From Phallusia mammillata (taxonomy: Eukaryota > Chordata > Ascidiacea > Phlebobranchia > Ascidiidae): a stretch of 64,000 nt of DNA. Location: positions 1 to 64,000 of the forward strand of contig QLIY01000522.1 of the NCBI GenBank assembly GCA_003260075.1, written 5' to 3'. The translations under genes and the position numbers were made by a program. This document shows, piece after piece, positions 1-12,400 of the stretch (position 1 is the stretch's first letter; each line of letters starts with the position of its first letter). A model generated the notes under the pieces. That model saw only the letters and a program-made list of their open reading frames with translations. It was not told the DNA's origin and did not search any database.

Positions 1-240
1 TGTATGTGCAAGGGCAATATGTGCTAAGCCACCCTTCTAGTTTATATTTGCTTAGTCTTTGAATAATTCATTTCCATTGTTTTTATTCTTTTTGCATATG
101 TTAGATAGATTAATATATGTAAAACAAAAGGCTTTTTGCCGATCAGAGTATGAGTGTGGTGATGTTAAGGAACTTCTAATAGTCAGTCCTACTTTTTGGC
201 GTAACTGTGAAAATAGAACATGGCATGGAGTAAGTGTTGG

Positions 241-625
241 GTAGATACTTTAACACCACAAACTAGCGGCACTGGAGTCCGGTTCACTTTAGGTCAAATG
301 ACAAATAGTTTATGATAGTTTATACGTGTTGTTTAAACTATAAGGATGCAAGTGTTTCTGTAGTGTAGTGGAAAAAACAATGCCTCATGCGCAAAATTTT
401 TGGGTTCAAATCCCGTTTANATCCAGTTTAATTTTTATCTTTTTTTTCTTTATTTTGCAGACTTGTAGAAATGCCGGTGGTTAGGGCTATTCGGGTCAGG
501 TGAAGGTTTAAAATCATAAATAACGTTAAAAACAAGCATTTTCAAACATTTAACCTGACGTTACCTTCTTGACCTAAAGTGAACCGGACTGCAGTGCCGC
601 TAGTTTTTGGTGTTAAAGTATCTAC
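241..625. repeat. Terminal-inverted-repeat element (MITE-like), about 385 bp
   Basis: Positions 241-297 and 569-625 are inverted copies of each other over about 57 bp with only a few mismatches. The outer ends read GTAGATACTTTAAC and its complement. The interior has no long ORF, so this is a non-autonomous element. No clear target-site duplication was found, so the superfamily is not assigned. An unresolved base (n) lies at 420. Confidence 0.85.
360..415 (+). other. tRNA-like pol III promoter boxes inside the TIR element
   Basis: TAGTGTAGTGG at 361-371 resembles a tRNA A box, and GGGTTCAAATCCC at 402-414 resembles a B box (GGTTCRANTCC). No cloverleaf with an acceptor stem could be folded, so this looks like a tRNA-derived SINE-like remnant and not a tRNA gene. 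Confidence 0.4.
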
Positions 626-786
626 CGAAATTAATAAGAAGCGTTTATCGAAATGTTTTTAAATAAAAACTTGCTTTCAGAAAGTTTCAGACAGCAAAAT
701 TGTCGTTAAAGTCCCAAAACATATCATGACAAAAAGACAAACTTTATCAGCCGGACAAAAATGTAAAAATGTATCTTTATGTCAAA

Positions 787-809
787 GGGGGGGGGGGGGG
801 GGGGGGGGG
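787..809. repeat. Run of 23 G
   Basis: This is the only long G run on the + strand. All other homopolymer runs of this kind are C. It is not flanked by an obvious direct duplication, unlike the 10-C spacers, so it may be a genuine tract. Confidence 0.8.
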
Positions 810-1082
810 TGTGAGATTTGTCACAGTTTTGCTAATTGCTTTAATACTAATAGGACGATTACATTTTATTCTAAGCCAACTGCAACTATGTATACACTCT
901 ACCCCTTAAATGAGTGCCGTCTGTTCGCTAATAAGACAATTCATTGTTACAAAATGTTGGACTCCTCTAAAATGCGCAATTTACACAATTACTAAAAAAA
1001 AACTTATTGAGCTTTTTGGCAATTGTACTCTTATACCAACGTTTCAACGTCCTATATATATATATAGGTACCAATAAAACTT

Positions 1083-1203
1083 ATGAAAATGCTTACAGTT
1101 AGAGCTATTATTAGGGTGGTGATAAAGGTTTGTAATTGCAATAATGACACTAAAATTTAATCTGATATTGATTACCGTTCAAAGGCAGTGTGTTGGTGCT
1201 AGT
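1083..1203 (+). repeat. Degenerate relative of the 3' half of the 241-625 element
   Basis: The order of short matches (ATGC..GTTAG.GCTATT, GGTGA.AAGGTTT, TTTAA.CTGA, TTACC, GCAGTG, GCTAGTT) parallels 470-604. Similarity is low and was judged by eye. Confidence 0.35.
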
Positions 1204-1853
1204 TAGAATATTACCTTAAATGCATGTGAGAATATTACCCAAAACTAAAGGAGTATCCAAATATGGAATTTTAATGTTATTCCAAATACAAACCCGTGCC
1301 CCGACCCTAAAAATACCCAGTATGGATGGTATGGCAGCTACACACCCGAGACTATTTTTTTCAAGTTTGATTGCACACTTGAACAACCCCTCGAAAAAAG
1401 CCTTCGGCAAAAATTTATATTGTTTTCTTGCGTTATTGACAACACATTAGGCCTGGGCGCTAAATAAATTCTGTTTTCCAGATTAGTTACATTAGTTAAC
1501 CAGTGGCGCAATTGTATTTGGTGGTTATTTTGAGATTTTGTTAAATATTTGTAAATCGGTTAGCTTGTTCTTGATGAGGTGCACACTTGACTGGTTCGTG
1601 CACACCCTAAAATTTCTCCTTGCACACTTGCACACTTAAAAATTCTTCGTGCACACCCGAGATCTCGGCAAAACATGCCATAAAATCCAATGTGGATAAA
1701 TGCCAGTTTTACATTTTAAAAAGTTTCAAACATTTTATGAGTAGATTGTGTTTTTTGAGTAATTTATTAAATACACAAATATGCAATGTGCATAAGATTA
1801 GAGGAAACTTTTAGGTCATTTAACAAACATTCTTCTACAAAGCTTACCTGTTT

Positions 1854-2166
1854 TATAAAAATACCCTTGATTGTTAGCAAAAAATTCAGACCCAGTATTT
1901 GTGTAAAACATGACTACATTTCGACAAGTGCTATTTTCATCATCAGGTCGTCGGAATTGTATAATTGTAAGAATTGTATTTTTTATTATCACTTTATTAT
2001 TTTTTATTTATCCCCCCCCCCCATAAAAATACCCTTGATTGTTAGCAAAAAATTCAGACCCAGTATTTGTATAAAACATGACTACATTTCGACAAGTGCT
2101 ATTGTCATCATCAGGTCGTCAGAATTGTATTATTGTAAGAATTGTATTTTTTATTATCACTTTTTA
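1854..2166. repeat. Direct duplication separated by a C run (2012-2022)
   Basis: The sequence from ATAAAAATACCCTTG at about 1854 to about 1994 recurs from 2023 to 2162 with a few substitutions. The C run lies between the two copies. The pattern matches the other C-spaced duplications and is best read as a join of two haplotype contigs. Confidence 0.8.
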
Positions 2167-2499
2167 GAAATCAATTAGTCATTATAATCGCTACAAAGTT
2201 TTAATTCAACCCACCCTGATACAGTTTAGTAAACTTATGAACATTATATACCAGTTTACTTCTGTGTCAAGATGATAATTGACGTTGTATGCCAACATGT
2301 TTTGTGTAGTTGTGGTTAGTGGCAGCTTATTGCAATATTAATAAGTAATCAGACATATTTGTATGTGCATTCAGCGTTTTTGGTACTAATAAATTACAAA
2401 AACTTAAAACAATCAGAAGGTATGTATGCTTTATTTGATTTGAAAATTACTTTTTCTCCAATGAACAGATATTTTTAAATAATAAACCTGTCGAAAAAA

Positions 2500-5400
2500 A
2501 TGTCTGCCAAGCGACATAAATTAGAAATTGAAATCGTCAAAAATCGCAATGAAAGACATCTTGATAAAATAAAGGAGACTTTGAAACAATTTTCAATGAA
2601 ATATGGCTCGAAAGGTGAGAAATCTTTTGTTGGAAAATGTAATGTCATCTTACCCCAGTTGGCAGAACATGGTGGTCCTTGAGTCCACACGCAACACCAA
2701 TTTCAGCAGGTGTAAAGCGAGCGATAGTAGTCAAGGCAGGACAATTAAATGCCTTTGGTGCAAATTTCTGTGTGCAGCCCCCCAAAAATTGCATGCAAAC
2801 ATTTTTTAAACTAATCCTGCACATGCAGCTGTCATGCTCTGCAAACTGGATCTTGTCCTTTTTTTCAAAATGTGCTTTTCGAAGAACTTGTACGCTTGTT
2901 ATTGGTGAAAAACAAGATTCAGGCTGCATTGTAAAAATGTTTAAACTGATAATATATATATATATACCACACGTTAAAGCAATTCAAATTAATAAGTTTT
3001 GTATCCTGTGCATGTCTTTCTAAAGCAGTGGCTTTTAGTAGGTTTAGAATCACTTGTATAATACTAAGTGATTGTTGTCACTGGTGTTACATCATGCTTA
3101 ACAGACTCCGTCGTTAAACTGGTGGAGTGTGAAAATGAATTGGAAAAATTTCTAATGGAGCACGAACCACGGCCAGACAATATTAAGATCGCCAAGCGGT
3201 CACTTAATAGCATCAAGGAATGCTTGGACTCTGTGAGAAAAAACGAATGCAAAGATACTATGGCAAGTTATAGTTATATGCATCTGGTGCCGATCTAATT
3301 CCTGATAAAACCAATTTCATGCAGTGCATTTGCAAGCTTTTTTTTTCGCTTAACCAGTCCAGTCCGCATACATAACATTAAAACAACTATTATTGAATTT
3401 TTTCAGTTTGATGTTTTTGCTGAATCTACTTTGCTTCTCGTGAAGATATGTTATGCCCAAGGCAATCTTGCTGCCTGTCAGGAGTATTTTTCCGAAATCA
3501 ATTTATCATCATTAATTCAAGCTTCACCAAACTTGTACCTGCTGCGAATCTTGTCCGAGTGTCTGGCTATCAAAGGTATGAAATGCTTTTTTGAAAGTTG
3601 TCACATAGTTGAAAAGATGCAGAAACTTTATTTATAGTTTGTTATTGCCAGGCATAATATCAACTTTATTGAGCTCTTATGGCAATATTTTTGCACAGAT
3701 GTTTCTGTGTCTTTTACAGGTGGCCTTCATGAGGGTAAATAACACTAAATGCGTGTAGTACAGTGCACGATAAAAAAAAGACAATTGCCAAAAGAGCTTT
3801 GTAAAGCTTATGCAAAAACTTTCCTTACTTTTACCATTGGAGGCAGAAAGGATGTTTTTCGTGCATTTTTTTAAAGCTTAAAATATGGATTACCCAAACG
3901 TATGCAAAGATGAAATATTCATACTGGGATCAGCTCTGAAGCGTTGATCCAAACTTATCCAAGTTGCAATTTTGTGGACTAATTAAAGTTAAGGGTTATT
4001 CAGGTTATGTTGTGGGTTTGCGATACATACTCACATTATGTACCACACAGTGTTTGGTACCACTTGCTTTATGTGTCAAATTATCTGAACTTTTTTAGGT
4101 TTGTGCATTGAACAAGACAAAACGTCAGCTGAACCAGGAATTGAAAAGAAAGCTCTTGAACTTTATGAACAATCTGGAGATTTGCTTTTTAAATACTTGA
4201 TACAACGAGACAAGGTATCAAAAATGTTTGAATTGTCATGTAAATATAGTTGTTGCACAACCTGTTTTGTGAATAGATGTACCCAAACCAATCCAGCAGC
4301 GCTACTGATGATTGTATTGTAAGCTCGGTAACAGAAGGGGCTATTCAGAGAGCTGCAGTTCTTCATTTAAAACACAAGTAAGGGTTTGAATTTTAGTACT
4401 TTGGTTTGCGAAGCATTTGTCAGTTAGGCATTGTAATGTGAGTTTTGTTTTTGCAGGGAAAGCTGGAAAGGTATTAACTTGTTGAGACATGCCATGAAGG
4501 TTCTACATTCCCACACATACCATATTAGACAGGTAATACAATATTTATATACTTACACCTTATCTACTTTAGTCTTTAATTTATGCTTCTAATTGAGTTC
4601 AATGAAAAATCTCATGAAACTCTTTATGACACTATTTTTAGAAATAAAAAAACAAATTATTTTTGACAAAATCCATTCAATAACGTGTACATGTATTCAC
4701 TTTGGAGAACACATTAACCATCAACAAGATCTCTGGAAGTTGTGTTTTATTGTCAGAATTTCATTGTATAGTTTTTTGAGAATGTATTTTGTGATATTTT
4801 TCTGTAAATTGCAGTCTCTTGCTTGTAAACTGGCAACCATCCTCCTACGGGGCATGTCAAAGTTGGAATATAGCAAAGGAATTGTGGAGGGAGACTTTGA
4901 AGCCTCATCTCCGTCGACATCTTCATATGGAATATCAGAAAAGAAGTCAGAAGCTCGTAACATAATATCGCTTGGTGGCCCCCCCCCCGTCAAATTATCT
5001 GAACTTTTTTAGGTTTGTGCATTGAACAAGACAAAATGTCAGCTGAACCAGGAATTGAGAAGACTGCTCTTGAACTGTATGAACAATCAGGAGATTTGCT
5101 TTTTAAATATTTGATACAACGAGACAAGGTATCAAAATTATGTGAATTGTCATGCAAATATAGTTGTTGCATGACCTGTTTTGTGCATAGATGTATCCAA
5201 ACCAATCCAGCAGCACAACTGATGATTCTATTGTAAGCTCGGTAACAGAAGGGGCTATTCAGAGAGCTGCAGTTCTTCATTTAAAACACAAGTAAGGGTT
5301 TGAATTTTAGTACTTTGGTTTGCTAAGCATTTGTCAGTTAGGCATTGTAATGTGAATTTTGTTTTTGCAGGGAATACTGGAAAGGTATTAACTTGTTGAG

Positions 5401-8400
5401 ACATGCCATGAAGGTTCTACATTCCCACACATACCATATTAGACAGGTAATACAATATTTATATACTTACACTTTATACTCTAGTCTTCACTTTATGCTT
5501 TTGTAATTGAGTTCTATGAAAAAAAACTCTATTTAACATTATTGACAAAATCTATGTCCATGTATTCACTTTATGGAATACATTAACCATCAACAAGCTC
5601 TCTGGAAGTTGTGTTTTGTTGTCAGAATTTCGTTGTAACTGTTTTGAGAATGTCTTTTGTGATTTTTTTCTGTTTATTGCAGTCTCTTGCTTGTAAACTG
5701 GCAACCATCCTTCTACGGGGCATGTCAAAGTTGGAATATAGCAGAGGAATAGTGGAGGGAGACTTTGAAGCCTCATCTCCGTCGACATCTTCATACGGAA
5801 TATCTGAAAAGAAGTCTGACACCCGTAACATAATATCGCTTGGTGACGGTGGTTCACCTAGTTCGGTGGCTTTTACAAATAGCAGTCAGGCAAAACCAAA
5901 GTTTTTTCTCGGAGAAAAGTTAGTCTCTCGGCACTGCACAAAAATTCTGGGTTTTTGTTAAAGTGGGCATGTGCATTGACTTGATAGAGTTGCATGGAAT
6001 ATGTATGGCATGGTTAGTGTAGTGGTGTTCCATTTTCTTCATCTTCTGTAGTAGATCTATAACAATATTTGCTGTGGTAACACTTTTAAAGGTGGTTCGG
6101 CGCTAACATGTGATAACCTTGGGTTGCAAATAAAAGTTACATGTTGAAACTTCTAAAGATGTGAAGGAAGGTTTAACAGTAATTTCACACCAGTATTGTC
6201 CTGATCAAATGTAATGTCCTTGTATATCATGTAACATCGACTTTCCTGCAGAGGTTTTTTAGTCAAAATAAACAAATTGGACGCCAGCCAAATAACACAT
6301 AAAACTAGTGAGACTGTGCTCAGCTGTTTCATAAATAATCCCGTGTTTCAAAGCGTTAAAGCTAATGTGTCACATTGATTAAAAAGTTACACTGCTTTTT
6401 TGTTCCATGGTGTAATCAGTTTCAGTTTCAAAGCATCGCAATCAAATTCTATCACTGAAATTTGTTTAGTTTCACTTTCGATTGCACTGTTTTGTCCATG
6501 GCTATGTCACCTTTCTGTTCAAAACCTTTAAACAGCACTTTTTATTTTTCCCTCAAATCAAGAAACGTGGTTTATTTGAAACTAACATTCACACCTCACT
6601 TTGTTGTAACAGTTTGTATTGCCTGCAATGTCTGGATGCCTGTGATATGTTGATCAAAAATAGTAATGAAACAAATACTTCTAGTTCAAAAGTATATGCA
6701 TCCCAGTAAAAAATATAACAATAAGACTACCATGTATTTAGTTCTGAAATACTGATTTTTGATACTTTGTAGTCCTTAAGTTCAATGAGTAAAATGTTGT
6801 TTCTGTTTTTCAGATTGTTTTCACCAACATCGGTTGAACAAGAAGCCATTCTCCTAATCAGGATATCAGAAGCTATGGTAAGAATTTTTTGACATCATGA
6901 CTTATATTAGAGGGCAGCTAATTTTTCTCTAAAGAGAAATTGGCCCCCCCCCCGTTTTTCAGATTGTTTTCACCAACATCGGTTGAACAAGAAGCCATTC
7001 TTCTTATCAGGATATCAGAAGCTATGGTAAGAATTGACATCATGACATACGGCTTATATTAGAGGGCAGCTAATCTTTCTCTTAGTAGAAATTGTCTAAA
7101 ATTTTTGTTTTTGAATTTGTTTCAAACTAAAGAAATATTTATTTAAACAATTAAAAGACATTTGACAGTTTTAGTATGTATTCATACTTTATTGCATGCA
7201 ATAAATCAAAACATGCAATTAATTGTAATAATCTGTGGTGCTTTTCCTACCTTGTTCAGTGTTTTATGTTATCCTACTTACTCCACAATAAGTTACCACA
7301 AAACCTAAAAGCAATAATTTTGGTTAATTGCAACTTCAATTTACCAAGTGTTATGTGTAACATACAAATGCCATGAATTCTTTCCATAATTTAGGATTCA
7401 ACTTGCAATAAAACATTTATGTGTAATTGACTTAAAGTTCTACAATGGGCATTTGTTTAATGGTGAATATAACGGTCCAAATAGATGTAAAAAGGGCATT
7501 TGTCATTTATTTTTCTACCTCAATTTTGCCCCCCCCCCATTTGTTTCAAACTAAAGAAATATTTATTTAAACAATTAAAAGACATTAGACTAGTATGCAG
7601 TTTTAGTATGCATACATACTTTATTGCATACAATAAATCAAAACATGCAATTAATTGTAATAATCTGTGGTGCTTTTCCTACCTTGTTCAGTGTTTAATG
7701 TTATCCTACATATCCACAATAAGTTACCACAAAACCTAAAAGCAATAATTTTAGTTAATTGCAACTTCAATTTACCAAGTTTTTATCTGTAATAAACAAG
7801 CACCATGAATTCTTTTCATGATTTAGGATTCAACTTGCAATAAAACATTTATGTGTAATTGACTTAAGTTCTACAATGGGCATTTGTTTAATGGTGAAAA
7901 TAACGGCCCAAATAGATGTAAAATGGCATTTGTTTTTCTACCTCAATTTTCAATCTGTAGGTGGGTAGCTAACCTACGAACTGTTTCACTTCCCCAGTTG
8001 AATATGGATCCTGTACTGGATATGTCTCCTGTTCATGCAAGTAGCAGGGAACACACTTTACTCAATGCTGAGTTTTTGTACAATCTGCTTGGCGTTGCTT
8101 TGACTCCACTTGGACAGTTTAGTCTTTTTAGTGCAGTAAGTTAATCAAACACCAAAATTTTAATTGTTTTAAGCCCAATTTGATGTTTTTCATGAAAATC
8201 TTTTCTTATACATGTTGAATTTAGGAATAAATATGTAGATTAAACAGGCCTTTTCTTTAATGTAGTTATAGATAATTCTGGTTAAAAGTTGCTCTGATTG
8301 AAAAGTTTTTTCTTGCTGTAAATTTAGAGACTCCAATACTGGAATATTTTTGTGACCAATGATAGGTTATAGTTTATGATCCTTCATGCAATGAACAAAA

Positions 8401-9433
8401 AATATTACTTTAGCTCTTAACATCTTCTTCTTTTTATCTTTATTGTGTCATAGTGCATTGAAAAGTCCCTGAAATATGCTTTCGACCGATTTCATCTTTG
8501 GCAACAGTTTGCTCTATCACTACAAGCTTCTGGAAAGGTAAAACATTGGAATAATTAAGTTTTCTGCAGACAGTGCACACTGTTTCGACATATTGGGTGT
8601 CATCAGTGCAGCTGGTGACAAGAGATAGGCCGTGTTGCCAGTATAACAAGACTATGTCACCCCTGTTTGTTGGGACTAAAAAAGTTTTATTTGGAAACAA
8701 CAATTGTCAAAACAATTCTCTCATAACAAAGACTTTATCAGTGTTTGGTAAAGCCAGCAGTGTCCCAAGCCACACTTTTGTGACATGAGCTGGTAATACA
8801 ATTAGACCAATATTAGTACTTAAATGCTCACAACATTGCTAAAAGACTGGTGCGATTGAAATAGCTCAAATGATCTACATCCATATGCAATAAAGAAGAG
8901 TTCTCAGTAACAGAATGTATTGATTTAGGTTGAGCGAGCAATTCAAAGTCTTGGTGAATGTTGTCGTATTGAACCTGGCAATCCACTTCCAGCCCTGCTA
9001 GCTGCTAAGGCTTGTTACCAACAACAACAACCGCCAGATTATGATGAAGGAATCAAGTTCAGTAACATGGCACTGTCAGCCACCAAAGCCGATACAAATG
9101 ATGACAATGATCCCCCCCCCCGGTGAAAGAAATCATGGCGACACAATTGCACTAAAACGATCACCAAGTCGAAATTAGCTCCACAACGTTGCAACGTTAT
9201 CGATTGCAAAATAATGAAGGGCACAATTGGCGGATAATGGCTGAACGCGCTGCAGCTACATCGTTCATATGAAACAACAGCGGGGTTATTAAGGGGTAGT
9301 ACTAAATACCGCATGTGACCACCCCCCCCCCGGTTTAAAGTCAGTTGCTTATCTTTGTTTGGGCGTCGGATTGTCACAAAAGGCATCAGGATGTGAGTTT
9401 GATTTTGAGTTCTCATGAGTTAAGCTTTGTTCG

Positions 9434-9465
<32 letters not shown>

Positions 9466-12400
9466 CACATGCGGCCACATGCGGTATTTAGTACCACCGG
9501 TTATTAAGAGCATAGGAACGTATTGCGACAGGGGTGTGTAACTTGCAGTCCATTGAATAAAGGCTCTGTGGTTCGTGGATTTGTTTGGATTTTAAACAAA
9601 GTGTGACCCGCTTAACTATTCCAGTGCAGTGGTAATGAGCGAATCATTTCATGAGTCTTAACAAACCACTTTCCAGTTTAATTTAGCTAACTGTAGAGTG
9701 TTCCCCCCCCCCACAAAGTGTGACCCGCTTAACTATTCCAGTGCAGTGGTAATGAGCGAAAAAGTAAGGTCGTGTTATATAACGTGCGGTCCGCGATCTA
9801 AGCATGTTGATTGTATTTTGTCAATCAGTGATCATGGTGACTCATAAAGGAATGTTGAGCTCACTGTGGGTTAATATGCACAACACATATTGAGTGATAC
9901 ATTGTTCCGATGTATTGTTGCGTTGCAGGTCTTTCTCCTTCAGAAAGTGCTGAGTTACGAAAAGGTGCAGTGGAAGCATTTGCAATGTGAGTTGTTCTGT
10001 GGTTTTCATGGTGCCTTTTTAATAGTAACCAAATAGGGATAGAACAACAACAAAATGAAATAAATCTCTATTCATTCATTTTTCTGTACATAATTTACCA
10101 TATCGAAAAATATGTTTGGTGAAGCCGTTTACGTGATAAACTAGCTTAGATTCAATTTATAAATATATTTTTTTATTGCTAACTTCGAGCTAGTTGGACC
10201 ACAAAGAGACAAATACCAAACAGTTCGTTACACTTTTACTATTTAGCAACGAAAATTTTGTTAATGCTTCACGGCAACAGATTTTCCACCTATATCTTTT
10301 TAAATATTAACCATGTAATACATAAAAAGTTTCAGCTAAATTTTGTCCCATTTTTATGCGGCCAGTATAAGCAATGCCCCGTGTTTGTGTTTTACAATTA
10401 ACTAGTTTATTTCGCTTGGTGACAGAAAACATGGAAACGCAATAGCACTAAAACAATCACCAAGCCGAAAATAGCAACACAAGCAAATAGAAGGCCCAAT
10501 CGTGGATTCGCGCTGCAGCTACACCGTATTATAAAGCGTTGTTTGACCGGGGCTCACAAGAAAGTGAGTGTGGCGCGCAATGAATAAACACGACTGGGAA
10601 GGGAGCATAATCGAAATTAAGTGTACACAATTAAACGCTGTATGTTGGAACCTTGCAACCTAATTATATAGTTTTTGTTGCAGGGCACACGCTGCAGATC
10701 CGGGTCACCACAAACCGTGTCTCTTTCTAGCTGTCGAGTTCGCTAGAGCGAGAAAACTGGCCAAAGCTTTTAAGAAGGTGATCATGAATTCACTTTTCAT
10801 ACACTCGAGTTTTAAGCCAACGTTGGAGTGAAAGTTACTTGGTTGAAATAATTTTTATAAAGATATTTGTGGCAATAATGGAAAACATCTGGCTTCAATT
10901 CCCGCTTGGAGAGTTTCTTCCGGTTAATCAAAAACTTCGTTTAATTGCATAATCGGATCTTATTACAAAAGCTGTTATTAGTTAAGATGATATTCCGGTT
11001 AAATGCATACTGAACTTCCATAATTAATTGTTTATTGCTACTCAGAAAAATAGACTAAAAACTTTGACAAGTCGTCCACCGTTTTTTCGTGTTTCGATTT
11101 ATATATTTCATCTAAGTAATAGGCATCATCAGTATCTAAAACAAACAGCACCAAAAATCGTATGCAAGTTAAACCGTAAAATACAAACACAAGTAGTAAA
11201 AAACATGCTGACGCTAAGTTGCAATTTGGACCTATACTCAGGGTTGCCATCGACTTAAAACCAAAAACAAGGACAAACGAAAAAATAAATTTTCATACGA
11301 AACGATTTAAAAGTTTTTGAACAAATTTTTGCATTTATACGAGCCATGACATATCATATGCAAAATCTTGGCCAGAAACAATCCGTTGCAGCAACCCCTT
11401 TGTTCGTACAAAATGCTTCGTGCATCTCACAACAGCTCTGGTCTAGGTTTACTTGTACTTTTAGAAGGAATTTGGCTTGTAATTGTTAAAAATAAGACAA
11501 AATAAGGACTACAGTCAAAAACAAGGACATTTCTTAGAAATAAGGACAATGAACTTTTCTAAGACATAGCCCTTCAAAATAAGGACAAATCTTAGAAATA
11601 AGGACGATATGGCAACCATGCCTATACTGTTAACACAGTCAAAACACACAGCAGCAGCAAAAGAGACACGTTGTAAACACAATGACAGAAACACTGGTGA
11701 AAAATGAACGCGCAAATTGCGTACAGGAAAATATACTTATATTCCACTTTAATGTAGATTCCGGTAAATTTCGTGGAAAGGCTTCACAAATCGGAGTCGC
11801 TATAAACTAGAATCGTTTGAAAGTTACGTGTTTTTCTCTGTCATCGATTCAGGTTCACCAGGCGCTTGATCTCAACCCTGAAGATGCTCAATCTCTCCAC
11901 CTCCTAGCATTGCTACAGACATCGCGTAAACAATATCAGGAAGCTAAAACAACACTTCGCTCTGCCCTGCTCATGTACCCTGATAACTTAAGGTGGGTAC
12001 GAGTCCAGTACTTTATTCAAGTTATAAGTTATGGCAGTGGCTAGATTTTTCTAGCCCACGCCTTGCCATGTGGTGGTCACTGGTGAATGCTTGGTGACCG
12101 GCTGATTCGGTATGGCACCTTCAATAGGCCTGGCATGTTGTGATTTACATATGAGTGTGCTGTGGTCGCTGGTCTGCATAAACGCTTTAGGACTGATCCC
12201 AGTTATGAATTTATATTTATTTTATGGCAGTGGTGTTTTACATCGAAAACTTTAAGATTTTTTAATCTACACTCATAAATATACATCTTGTTAAACTTTC
12301 CCCCCCCCCTGGCAGTGGTGTTTTACATCGAAAACTTTAAGATTTTTTAATCTACACACATAGATAAATATACATCTTGTTAAAATTTACAAGAATAAAG

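Noticed and set aside
7884-7997. Upstream extension of TTC7 exon 9 (ANLRTVSLPQ in frame)
   Set aside because: The previous exon ends in phase 0, and upstream acceptors give a stop codon. The acceptor TTCACTTCCCCAG at 7985-7997 joins in frame to LNMDPVLDMSP and fits the family alignment.
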